From positions 1 through 11,958 of the forward strand of contig QYQC01000011.1 in NCBI GenBank assembly GCA_007280315.1: 11,958 bases of DNA. Reading direction: 5' to 3'. This DNA comes from Betaproteobacteria bacterium. Its GTDB lineage: Bacteria; Pseudomonadota; Gammaproteobacteria; Burkholderiales; SG8-39. The translations under genes and the position numbers were made by a program. Position 1 is the stretch's first letter; the number at the start of each line of letters is the position of its first letter. Of the stretch, positions 1-6,835 are shown piece after piece. The notes below the pieces were generated by a model. It ran no database searches. It was given only the letters and a program-made list of their open reading frames with translations, and was not told the DNA's origin.

Positions 1-529
1 CGGGCGCAACCGCCGGCGCGGGCAGTTTGAAAAAATCCGGCAGCGGCAGGTCCGTCGCCGGATCGATGTAGTCGGTATAGTTGGCGTGGATGATGCGCGC
101 GAGGCCCTGCGGTTTCAGCAGCGGCGCGATGCGCGGCAGCAGTTCCTGGCCGCAGATCGCCAGCGTCGCCCCGGCATCGGCGACGTAGTGCTCCAGTTCA
201 CCGGTGAGGTTCATCGGGTTGACCGGAACCACCGTCGCGTCGGCGCGCAAAATGGCGTAATAGGCGATGACGAACTGGGCGCTGTTCTGCATATAGAGCA
301 GGACCCGGTCGCCGCGGCGCACGCCGCAGTCCTGCTGCAGGTAACCGGCGAGCGCATCGGCCTCGGCCTTGAGTTCGGCGTAGGAAAGTTTCCCGCCGTA
401 GTAGAAAATGGCGGTCTTGCGCGCGTAGCGCGCCGCCGCGACTTCGAGATTGAAGTAAAGGCTGGTCGCGGGCAACGCGAACTCTTTGGGCACGCCCTTG
501 GGCCAGTGCTTGTAGTGCCGGTCCTGCAT
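1..529 (-). CDS. Acyl-CoA ligase (AMP-binding enzyme), N-terminal part, cut by the window edge
   Basis: The visible 176 codons match the N-terminal subdomain of long-chain acyl-CoA synthetases, which activate a carboxylic acid with ATP to an acyl-AMP and then an acyl-CoA in the cytoplasm. Family hallmarks seen are LSYAELKAEADALAGYL (residues 48-64), GVRRGDRVLLYMQNSAQF (69-86) and the stretch ILRADATVVPVNPMNLTGEL (93-112). The ATP-binding loop and the catalytic lysine region lie beyond the left edge, so substrate class and integrity cannot be judged. The ATG at 527-529 is preceded by AAGGAG five bases upstream, a strong ribosome binding site. It lies 56 bp downstream of the MaoC-like gene on the same strand, so the two are probably co-transcribed and may act on the same CoA thioester. 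The family call is firm; the substrate is unknown. Confidence 0.9.
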   Translation of the reverse strand, partial: MQDRHYKHWPKGVPKEFALPATSLYFNLEVAAARYARKTAIFYYGGKLSYAELKAEADALAGYLQQDCGVRRGDRVLLYMQNSAQFVIAYYAILRADATVVPVNPMNLTGELEHYVADAGATLAICGQELLPRIAPLLKPQGLARIIHANYTDYIDPATDLPLPDFFKLPAPAVAP

Positions 530-585
530 GCTGCTCCTTCGTGGCTGTCGCTGCGCTTGGCGCGACCGCTATTTTCCAGGACGGG

Positions 586-1032
586 CTAGCCGTACTGCCG
601 TGTCACCCATTCCGCCACGCAAGCCGGTTTGTGCGCACCCTCGCGTTCCACGGTCACGCCCCAGGTAAGCTGTTTTCCGCCCTTGATTTCTTCATACTTG
701 GCGAGCACGAAACGACCGCGGATGCGCGCACCGGCGGGCACCGCGTCGGTGAAGCGAACCCGGTTCAGGCCGTAGTTGACTCCCATCTTTCGGTTGCTCA
801 CGTCGAACGTGCTCTCCAGAAGATGCGACAACAACGACAGCGTGAGAAAACCGTGCGCAATGGTGCCACCGTAGGGCGATTCGCGCTTCGCGCGCTCAGG
901 ATCGATGTGTATCCACTGCGGATCGACAATGGCGCTGGCGAACTGGTCGATGCGCTCCTGGCCGACTTCGAACCAGGGAGAAACGCCGACTTCCTCGCCG
1001 ACCTTCAGATGCAACTGCGTGATGTCATTCAT
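586..1032 (-). CDS. MaoC/NodN-like enoyl-CoA hydratase family protein (hot-dog fold), 148 aa
   Basis: The protein has the hydratase-2 hot-dog signature: DPQWIHIDPERA (residues 37-48), with Asp37 and His42 in the positions of the catalytic Asp and His of (R)-specific enoyl-CoA hydratases, followed by GGTIAHGFLTLSLL (55-68), which normally lines the acyl pocket. The family adds water reversibly to trans-2-enoyl-CoA; NodN-like members of this length often have no proven substrate. Length about 150 aa fits a single-domain MaoC protein. The glycine usually found just before the catalytic Asp is replaced by valine here (IVDP), a common NodN-branch variation. I chose the ATG at 1030-1032 because homology starts there; an in-frame ATG six codons upstream (1048-1050) is an alternative, and neither has a strong Shine-Dalgarno. 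The acyl-CoA ligase follows on the same strand. Confidence 0.88.
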   Translation of the reverse strand: MNDITQLHLKVGEEVGVSPWFEVGQERIDQFASAIVDPQWIHIDPERAKRESPYGGTIAHGFLTLSLLSHLLESTFDVSNRKMGVNYGLNRVRFTDAVPAGARIRGRFVLAKYEEIKGGKQLTWGVTVEREGAHKPACVAEWVTRQYG

Positions 1033-1074
1033 AGACGGGCATTCTGCCATGAAACGCCGGAGGCAACGTCGCCG

Positions 1075-1096
1075 CGATTGCGCCGCGGAGCAATCG
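1075..1096. promoter_or_regulatory. Near-perfect 22-bp palindrome between divergent genes (candidate operator)
   Basis: Seven-base arms CGATTGC (1075-1081) and GCAATCG (1090-1096) flank a palindromic CCGCGG core (1083-1088); only one symmetric pair (1082/1089) mismatches. It sits mid-way in the 106-bp spacer between the MaoC-like gene (leftward) and the DUF423 gene (rightward). A separate 9-bp inverted repeat, GCATTCTGC at 1039-1047 and GCAGAATGC at 1100-1108, brackets it. The symmetry and position fit a dimeric regulator's site. The alternative is a hairpin in the leader mRNA of either gene. No regulator gene lies next to it in this window. Confidence 0.4.
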
Positions 1097-1138
1097 GCAG
1101 CAGAATGCGCTCGACCCCTGCACTTTGAAGACACCGGC

Positions 1139-1519
1139 ATGCGCGGCACCGCCAAATTGTTCCTGCTGATCGGCAGCATCGCCGCTTTGCTCGCGGTCGT
1201 GATCGGGGCATTCGGTGCGCACGGACTCAAGTCGCACATCGCCCCGGACCTGATGTCCGTGTACAAGACCGGCGTCGAATACCACTTCTATCACGCACTG
1301 GGCTTGATCCTGGTCGGGCTCGCCGCGTTCCACCTGCCCGATTCCGCCGCGCTGCGCGGCGCGGGCTGGGCCATGCTCGCGGGCATCGTGCTGTTCTCGG
1401 GCAGCCTCTACCTGCTGGCGCTCACCGGCCTGGGCTGGCTGGGCGCGATCACGCCCGCGGGAGGCGCTGCGTTTATCGCAGCCTGGGCGATGTTCGCGGT
1501 CGCCGTCATCAAGGGCTAG
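1139..1519 (+). CDS. DUF423 family small membrane protein (YgdD-like), 126 aa
   Basis: This is a small inner-membrane protein of the DUF423 family, whose biochemical role is not established. Family hallmarks seen are GAFGAHGL (residues 23-30) at the end of the first membrane helix, EYHFYHALGL (47-56), FSGSLYLLALTG (86-97) and GAITPAGG (102-109). Hydrophobic segments lie near 7-27, 51-65, 76-96 and 104-123, giving three or four membrane helices; 126 aa is the usual family length. The reading frame is open further upstream (to 905), but that extension overlaps the divergent MaoC-like gene and does not resemble the family, so I chose the ATG at 1139; a weak GAAG lies about nine bases before it. 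It is convergent with the ankyrin gene, with 40 bp between stop codons and no clear terminator. Confidence 0.92.
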   Translation: MRGTAKLFLLIGSIAALLAVVIGAFGAHGLKSHIAPDLMSVYKTGVEYHFYHALGLILVGLAAFHLPDSAALRGAGWAMLAGIVLFSGSLYLLALTGLGWLGAITPAGGAAFIAAWAMFAVAVIKG

Positions 1520-1559
1520 CCGCGCTCGCGCAGACACCGATACGATCGAATCTGGTACC

Positions 1560-2180
1560 TCAGCGCGCTTGCAACAGGCTGACGATGCTGCTGTGACCGC
1601 GCCGCCGCGCGATATCCAGGGCGGTATCTCCGCCAAGATTGCGCAAATCCCGGTTGGCGCCCCGGTCCAGCAGCAGCCATACGGTGGTTTCGTGTCCGGC
1701 GTCCGCCGCGCCGTGCAGTGCGCTGTTACCCTTTGCATCCACTGCATTGATGTCGGCCCCGCGCTCGAGCAGCAGCTGCGCCGCGCGGCTCATGCCCGCC
1801 AGCGCGGCCCAGAACAGCGGCGGCTCGCTGTCGTAGTTCGTACGCTTCACCTCGACGCCACGCTTGAGCAGCGACGAAAGCAATGCCGCATCGCCGTTTG
1901 CTGCCGCCGCGTGCAGCACGGTCTCGCCGTTGTGGGTGGGAATGCGCACATCCGCGCCTTTGCCGAGGAGAAAATCCACGAGCGCGGCATGACCTTCCTG
2001 TGCCGCCAGGTAGAGCGGCGTTTCGCCGGCGGCGTTGCGCGTGTTCACCCCGGCCCCGGCGACCAGCAGTTGCTCCGTCTCGGCGAGGTCGCCCGCCGTA
2101 ACCGCGTCGAACAGCCGCGTGCTCTGCGCCCAGGCGGTAGATGCAAACAGCAATATCAGACTTAGTACCAGCTTCGGCAT
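1560..2180 (-). CDS. Exported ankyrin-repeat protein, 206 aa
   Basis: A short basic start, a hydrophobic core and an Ala-x-Ala site (FASTAWA, cleavage after Ala18) form a Sec signal peptide, so the mature protein of about 188 residues should be periplasmic. The rest is ankyrin repeats in exact 33-residue register: an N-terminal capping repeat (22-52), full repeats at 53-85, 86-118, 119-151 and 152-184, and a shortened C-terminal cap (185-206). Repeat hallmarks include ETPLYLAAQEGHAALVDFLL and LLERGADINAVDAKG. Ankyrin domains bind proteins; there is no catalytic domain and the partner is unknown. The ATG at 2178-2180 is preferred over a TTG one codon earlier; no clear ribosome binding site is visible. 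It is the last gene of the minus-strand run, 40 bp after iorA, so it may be translated from the same mRNA and act near the exported IorAB enzyme. Confidence 0.9.
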   Translation of the reverse strand: MPKLVLSLILLFASTAWAQSTRLFDAVTAGDLAETEQLLVAGAGVNTRNAAGETPLYLAAQEGHAALVDFLLGKGADVRIPTHNGETVLHAAAANGDAALLSSLLKRGVEVKRTNYDSEPPLFWAALAGMSRAAQLLLERGADINAVDAKGNSALHGAADAGHETTVWLLLDRGANRDLRNLGGDTALDIARRRGHSSIVSLLQAR

Positions 2181-2223
2181 CAAGGAGACCGGTTCGCCTG
2201 GAGGCCGACTGTGAACGCCGCTC

Positions 2224-2682
2224 TCAAACGCCCTTCTTGTTCGCCGCCCGGTGAATCGCAGCGCGGATACGCGGGTAGGTGCCGCAGCGGCAGATGTTGC
2301 CGCTCATGGCCGCGTCGATGTCCGCATCCGAAGGCTTCGGATTTTTCTTCAGCAGGGCGGCGGCGCTCATCAGCTGTCCGCTCTGGCAGTAGCCGCATTG
2401 CACCACGTCGAGCGCAATCCAGGCCGCATTGAGTGCAGCGGCCTCGCTACCCTGCAGGCCCTCGATGGTCGTGATTTTGCGCGCGCCCACGTCCGCGATC
2501 GGCGTGACGCAGGAGCGCACCGGTTCGCCGTCCAGATGGACGGTGCACGCGCCGCACAGCGCCACGCCGCAGTCGAACTTGGTGCCGTTCAGGTGCAGTT
2601 CGCCGCGCAGCACCCACAGCAGGGGCGTGTCCGGCTCGGCCCGCACCTCCACCAATTTGCCGTTGATGTTGAGAGTTTGCAT
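2224..2682 (-). CDS. iorA: [2Fe-2S] subunit of an IorAB-type molybdenum hydroxylase, 152 aa
   Basis: This is the small iron-sulfur subunit of a xanthine-oxidase-family enzyme, closest in layout to the isoquinoline 1-oxidoreductase alpha subunit. It passes electrons from the molybdenum centre to an external acceptor. The N-terminal plant-ferredoxin-like domain has Cys38, Cys43, Cys46 and Cys58 (motif CGVALCGACTVHLDG at 38-52); the C-terminal four-helix domain carries the second cluster on Cys96-x2-Cys99 (QCGYCQSGQ) and Cys131-x-Cys133 (GNICRCGTYPRI). All eight ligands are present and the length is normal. The ATG at 2680-2682 has GGAG seven bases upstream and lies 20 bp after the iorB stop. 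No signal peptide is visible; the family is exported as a complex using the Tat signal of the large subunit. A longer open frame upstream overlaps iorB and is not part of the gene. Confidence 0.95.
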   Translation of the reverse strand: MQTLNINGKLVEVRAEPDTPLLWVLRGELHLNGTKFDCGVALCGACTVHLDGEPVRSCVTPIADVGARKITTIEGLQGSEAAALNAAWIALDVVQCGYCQSGQLMSAAALLKKNPKPSDADIDAAMSGNICRCGTYPRIRAAIHRAANKKGV

Positions 2683-2702
2683 TGAAATCTCCGGATACTC
2701 GA

Positions 2703-4970
2703 TCAGGCCAGCTTCAGCGGCAGCGCGCGCAGGCGCTGGCCGGTGAGGGCAAAAAGGGCGTTCGCCACGGCCGGCGCGATCGGCGGCGTCCCCGGCTCGC
2801 CCACGCCTTCCGGGTGTTCCGTGCTTGGAACGATATCGGTCTCGATCACCGGGCATGCGTCCATGCGCAGCACCTGGAAATCGTGATAATTGCTTTGCTG
2901 CACCTGACCCTTGACGATGTCGATTGCTTGATAGAGCGCAGCCGACAGACCGAACACGATGCCGCTTTCCATCTGCTGCCGGATGAGGTTGGGATTGACC
3001 GGAAAGCCGCAGTCGATGACGCACACCACGCGATGCACGCGAATGCTCTTGTCCGCTGACAGCGAAACCTCCGCAACCTGCGCCACCACCGAACCGAAGG
3101 ACTGATGCAGCGCGATGCCACGCACGCGCTTCGCCCCGTCGGCCGCGGGCGCCAACGGCTGGCCCCAACCGGACAATTCGGCGGCGCGCTTCAACACGCG
3201 CAGATGGCGCGGGTGCCGGGCGAGCAGCGCGGCGCGAAATGCGACCGGGTCTTTCCCGGCAGCGTGCGCCACCTCGTCGATGAAGCTCTCTTTGAAGAAC
3301 GCCTGGTGCGAGTGGCCCACCGAACGCCAGAAACCCACCGGTACTGGAAAATCGAAAATTTCGTGGCCGATGCGCGCATTTGCCCATTCGTAGGGCTGGT
3401 CGAACGCGCCCTCGGACGCGGTCTTGTCCGGACCTGCGCCAGGCAAACCGAAAGAGCGCGTCAGCACCTGCGGCACGATGGCCTGGCCGGCGGAGCTGTT
3501 ATGCCATGCGGTCAGATTGCCGGCCGCATCCAATCCGGCCTTGAAGCGCGACACGCAGGCCGGACGATAGTAGTCGTGCGCCAGGTCCTGCTCGCGCGAC
3601 CAGATCGTTTTCACCGGCGCGCCGCCCGCCTCGCGCGCAATCGCGGCCGCCTGCGAAACGATGTCCACCTCCAGCCGCCGGCCGAAACCGCCGCCAAGCA
3701 GCTGCACCCGCACATCGACCTTCTGCGCTTCGATACCCAGTACTTTTGCCGCTGCGCTGCGCGCGATGCCGGGCACCTGCGTCGACGCCCACACCGTGGC
3801 CGCGCCGTCCTTGAACTGCACCGTGCAGTTCATCGGTTCCATCGCCGCATGCGCCAGATAGGGCGCGCGATATTCGGCGGTAACGGTCTTTGCCGCGGAC
3901 TTCAGCGCCGCGTCCACATCGCCGTGGCTGTAGTAGGCAAAGCCGGATTCCCGGTCGAGCGTCTGCGCGAGGCGCCGGTACACGTCCTCGCTCGAAACAC
4001 CGGCGCTCGCTCCGTGATCCCATTCAACGCTTACTTCCTTGAGCGCGCGCATGGCGTGGAACGGCGTATCGGCGATCACAGCAACACCACCGCTGCCGCC
4101 GTTGTAGGCATCGACAGCGATTACTTTCTTCACGCCGGGCAGTTTGACTGCGGCCGCGCCGTCGAAGCGGGCGAGCCTGCCGCCCAGCGTCGGGCACATG
4201 CCCACGCTCGCATAGAGCAGACCCGGCGGCAGCACGTCGATGCCGAATACCGCGGTACCGTCGAGTTTGGATGCAGCTTCGATACGGGGCAGCGGCCGAC
4301 CCAGGATTTTGAATCCAGCCGGATCCTTTAGCTGAACGCTTTCAGGCAGCGCCTGCGTGCCGGCGAATGCCACCAGCTCGCCGAAACTTGCACTCTTGCC
4401 CGAGGCGTGGGCTACCCTGCCCGCCTCGGCGCGGCACTCCGCCTTTGGCAGCTTCCACTGTTCTGCAGCGGCGCCGATCAGCATCGCCCGCGCCGAAGCG
4501 CCGGCCTCGCGCATCGGCAGCCACAGATCCTTGGTGCCGGAGGAGCCGCCGGTCGCCATCACACCGATCTCGCGCATGGTCTTTTCGGTGAGCCAGCCGG
4601 CGACGCGCTTGATCGTACCGTCATCGTCCGGGTGGAACGGCAGGCCGTCTACCAACATGGCGAGGTTGTTGTAAATCTTGTCGATGGGAGACTGCTCGAT
4701 GCGCACCTGCGCCCAGTCGGCGTCGAGTTCCTCCGCCAGCAGCATGGCAAGGCCGGTGTAAATGCCCTGGCCCATCTCCGACTTGCTCATCACCACCGTG
4801 ACCGTGTTGTCGGCGGCGATCTTGACCCAGCCGTTCAGCGCCACCTGCCCCGCGCGCACCGCGAGCGGCTGCGCCGTGGTCAGCCGCTGGCGCGGCGGCA
4901 GCAGCGACCAGCCCACCACAAGTGCGCCGGCGGCGCCGGCGGATCCGAGCAGGAAAGTTCTGCGTTTCAC
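2703..4970 (-). CDS. iorB: Molybdopterin-binding subunit of an IorAB-type hydroxylase, Tat-exported, 755 aa
   Basis: This is the large catalytic subunit, carrying molybdenum cofactor and hydroxylating an N-heterocycle or oxidising an aldehyde with water as oxygen source. A Tat-like signal KRRTFLLGSAG (residues 2-12) followed by a hydrophobic stretch points to export of the folded complex. The segment MSKSEMGQGIYTGLAML (61-77) is a cofactor-binding region found early in IorB proteins; a hammerhead-type domain follows at about 220-320. Then come MEPMNCTV (377-384), LLGGGFGRRLEVD (424-436), GFWRSVGHSHQAFFKESFID (546-565) and GVGEPGTPPIAPAVANALF (722-740), where Glu725 is the catalytic glutamate of the family. 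Length fits IorB. The start is a GTG at 4968-4970, chosen because the Tat signal begins there; GGAG lies ten bases upstream. No XdhC-type maturase, FAD subunit or cytochrome gene is in the window. Isoquinoline itself is not implied. Confidence 0.93.
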   Translation of the reverse strand: MKRRTFLLGSAGAAGALVVGWSLLPPRQRLTTAQPLAVRAGQVALNGWVKIAADNTVTVVMSKSEMGQGIYTGLAMLLAEELDADWAQVRIEQSPIDKIYNNLAMLVDGLPFHPDDDGTIKRVAGWLTEKTMREIGVMATGGSSGTKDLWLPMREAGASARAMLIGAAAEQWKLPKAECRAEAGRVAHASGKSASFGELVAFAGTQALPESVQLKDPAGFKILGRPLPRIEAASKLDGTAVFGIDVLPPGLLYASVGMCPTLGGRLARFDGAAAVKLPGVKKVIAVDAYNGGSGGVAVIADTPFHAMRALKEVSVEWDHGASAGVSSEDVYRRLAQTLDRESGFAYYSHGDVDAALKSAAKTVTAEYRAPYLAHAAMEPMNCTVQFKDGAATVWASTQVPGIARSAAAKVLGIEAQKVDVRVQLLGGGFGRRLEVDIVSQAAAIAREAGGAPVKTIWSREQDLAHDYYRPACVSRFKAGLDAAGNLTAWHNSSAGQAIVPQVLTRSFGLPGAGPDKTASEGAFDQPYEWANARIGHEIFDFPVPVGFWRSVGHSHQAFFKESFIDEVAHAAGKDPVAFRAALLARHPRHLRVLKRAAELSGWGQPLAPAADGAKRVRGIALHQSFGSVVAQVAEVSLSADKSIRVHRVVCVIDCGFPVNPNLIRQQMESGIVFGLSAALYQAIDIVKGQVQQSNYHDFQVLRMDACPVIETDIVPSTEHPEGVGEPGTPPIAPAVANALFALTGQRLRALPLKLA

Positions 4971-5050
4971 GATTAAATTACTCCGAACCGGTAATGTGAA
5001 GCGGACTACGGCGCCTATTCTAAAGCCGGCAGGACAAGGGCGCAGAGTCT

Positions 5051-5070
5051 GGCCGGTGCTGGGACCGGCC
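5051..5070 (-). other. Hairpin directly after the ThDP-enzyme stop codon
   Basis: Seven-base arms GGCCGGT (5051-5057) and ACCGGCC (5064-5070) with a six-base loop sit at the end of the ThDP-enzyme gene, sharing one base with its stop codon. No T-run follows on the minus strand, so this is not a standard intrinsic terminator. It may stabilise the upstream mRNA, weaken read-through to iorB, or mark a processing point. A TAGAAT box at 5017-5022 (minus strand), about 50 bases before iorB, could be the -10 of a secondary promoter, but no good -35 accompanies it. Confidence 0.4.
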
Positions 5071-6740
5071 TACATCTGCTCCCAGTATTCGGACGGATCG
5101 ACCAGGCAGTCGATCACCGTGAACCGACGGCTTGCCACCGCTTCGCGCAGCGCCAGTTCGAACGCAGCGATAGTCGCCACGCGCACGCCCTTGGCACCGA
5201 AACCCCCGGCAATGATGTCGAAGCGCGGCGAAACGAAGTCTGTCGACGAATAGGCGACGTTGCCACCCGCCTTTGGCGCCAGGTTCATTTTCGATTGTTT
5301 CAGTTTGATCAGCGACAGGCTGGCGTCGTTCAGCACTACCACCACGATCGGCAGCCCGCGCTCGGCGGCGACGGCGAGTTCGCCCTGGGTCATGAGCATG
5401 CAACCGTCGCCCAGCATCGCCACCACCGGCTTGGCAGGGTGCACCAGCTGGGCGCCGATCGCCGCCGGCACCGCATAACCCATGCAGCCCAGGCCGTTGG
5501 ATTGCAGCAACTGCCCCGGCGTGCGGCAGCGGATGACGTGATTGGCGAGGATGCGATGCGCGCCTACGTCCACGGTCATGATCCAGTCCGCCGTGGCTTG
5601 TGCGCTCACTGCGGCAAACAGCGCCGCCGGGCTGATGCCTTCGGCCGGCGTGCGCGCACGCACGATGTGCGCCACCGCATCCTTGAGTTGCCGCAGGCGC
5701 ACGCTGCCCCAGGTTGCGACCTTGTCCTCTCTGACAGCGGGTGTCAGCTGCAGCAACATGCCCGGCAGGTGACCGTAGGCGCGCTCACCTTCCGGGAAAA
5801 TGCGGTGATTGAGCGGACCCCAGTCGAGCGACACCACCGCCTGCGCCTCGGGCCAGGCGTCGAGCCAGGCGTCGCGCAGCTCGATCGGATCGAAACTCAC
5901 CAGCAGAATCAGATCGGCTTCGGCCACCAGTTTCATGTTCTCGGCATCGACCACCGGCGACAGACCGACGCTGCCTAGACACAGCGGATGCTGTTCGTCG
6001 ATCACGCCCTTCGCCTTGTAGCTGCAGAAAAAAGGCAGCTGCCAGGCGTCGACGAACGCCTGCAGCGCCGCCGGCACCTGGCCAAGCAGCGCGCCGCGAC
6101 CGGCGAGCAGCAGAGGCTTCTTCGCCTGCGACAGCATTCTGCCCAGACGCCCGGCCTCGGACGGGGCAAGTACCGTCGCGGCAATATGCACCGGCCGGTA
6201 GTCATCCTCCGGGCTCGCTTCGGCGCGATTGTGATCGGCGGGCACGTTTAGCAGAACCGGGCCGGCGGGATAGGCAAGCGCGATGTCCAGCGCCTTCGCC
6301 ACCTGCTGCGCCGCGCGTTTGGGATTCAGTTGCTCCGCATATTTTGTCACCGGACGCGCCAGCGCGACGTGGTCGAACACCTGGTGGTTGTAGATGCCCA
6401 TGTTGGCGCTGGCCATCTCGCCCGAGAGCACCAGCACCGCGGAGCGCTCCTGCATCGCCCCCGCGATGCCGGACATGGCGTTGGAAATGCCCGGCCCCAA
6501 CGCCGGAATCAACGCCACCGGCGCGCCGGTCAACTGATAGACAGCGTCGGCCATGAACGCACAGGATGGCTCGGATTTTCCCAGTATGAACTCGATGCCC
6601 TGCGCCTCGCAGGCGCGCACGGTCTCGAGCACGTCGTTGCCGGGAATGCCGAAAGCGAAGTGCGCGCCGTATTTTTTCAGCGTCCCGGCGATGGCGTCGG
6701 CGACTTTGCCTGCATCTTGTCGATCTGATTTTTCGTGCAT
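5070..6740 (-). CDS. Thiamine-diphosphate-dependent enzyme, acetolactate-synthase superfamily, 556 aa
   Basis: The three-domain layout of the superfamily is visible: a pyrimidine-binding domain (about 10-180) with Glu57 in GKSEPSCAFMADA as the probable cofactor-activating glutamate and LGPGISNA (81-88); a central domain (about 195-330); and a pyrophosphate-binding domain with GDGCMLMTQGELAVA starting at 444 and Asn471-Asp472 closing the GDG-to-N cofactor motif. Members decarboxylate 2-oxo acids or make and break C-C bonds next to a carbonyl. The usual His before the glutamate is Ser56, and the protein does not look like a housekeeping IlvB. Candidate roles are a 2-oxo acid decarboxylase, a carboligase or an acyloin or acyl-CoA lyase; I cannot choose. 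The ATG at 6738-6740 is preferred to a longer frame starting at 6875 that would overlap the regulator; only a weak GGTGG precedes it. Confidence 0.88.
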   Translation of the reverse strand: MHEKSDRQDAGKVADAIAGTLKKYGAHFAFGIPGNDVLETVRACEAQGIEFILGKSEPSCAFMADAVYQLTGAPVALIPALGPGISNAMSGIAGAMQERSAVLVLSGEMASANMGIYNHQVFDHVALARPVTKYAEQLNPKRAAQQVAKALDIALAYPAGPVLLNVPADHNRAEASPEDDYRPVHIAATVLAPSEAGRLGRMLSQAKKPLLLAGRGALLGQVPAALQAFVDAWQLPFFCSYKAKGVIDEQHPLCLGSVGLSPVVDAENMKLVAEADLILLVSFDPIELRDAWLDAWPEAQAVVSLDWGPLNHRIFPEGERAYGHLPGMLLQLTPAVREDKVATWGSVRLRQLKDAVAHIVRARTPAEGISPAALFAAVSAQATADWIMTVDVGAHRILANHVIRCRTPGQLLQSNGLGCMGYAVPAAIGAQLVHPAKPVVAMLGDGCMLMTQGELAVAAERGLPIVVVVLNDASLSLIKLKQSKMNLAPKAGGNVAYSSTDFVSPRFDIIAGGFGAKGVRVATIAAFELALREAVASRRFTVIDCLVDPSEYWEQM

Positions 6741-6796
6741 GGATTCAACCACCGGTTTTTGGGGTCTACAGCTTACACGCCGGCGCGCACGGCGAG

Positions 6797-6835
6797 AAGC
6801 CGCGCGGCTTTCGCGCGCATGCACGCTACAGCGTG
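6797..6835 (-). other. Two adjacent palindromes at the iclR / ThDP-enzyme junction
   Basis: A perfect 14-bp palindrome (AAGCCGCGCGGCTT, 6797-6810) lies in the 85-bp gap after the regulator gene, and a second inverted repeat (CACGCT at 6822-6827, AGCGTG at 6830-6835) spans the regulator's TAG stop. As RNA each would form only a five-base stem with a four-base loop. No T-run follows, so I do not call a terminator. They could tune transcript levels between the regulator and the enzymes, or be protein-binding sites. Confidence 0.3.

Noticed and set aside
905..1138. N-terminal extension of the DUF423 protein
   Set aside because: It is antisense to the start of the MaoC-like gene, is Arg/Cys-rich and unlike the family, which begins at the first membrane helix after 1139.
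1520..1559. Bidirectional terminator between the convergent DUF423 and ankyrin genes
   Set aside because: I found no stem of useful length followed by a T-run on either strand in these 40 bases.
2224..3387. 387-codon frame that would extend iorA upstream
   Set aside because: The extension overlaps iorB in another frame and shows no family sequence; the internal ATG at 2680-2682 has a good ribosome binding site and starts at the ferredoxin domain.
3105..4331. 408-codon plus-strand open frame opposite iorB
   Set aside because: It lies wholly antisense to a well-supported gene, has no recognisable domain and an Arg/His-rich composition typical of the shadow frame of GC-rich coding DNA.
5070..6740. 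Housekeeping acetolactate synthase large subunit (IlvB)
   Set aside because: No small subunit gene follows, the active-site glutamate context differs from IlvB, and the neighbours are catabolic.
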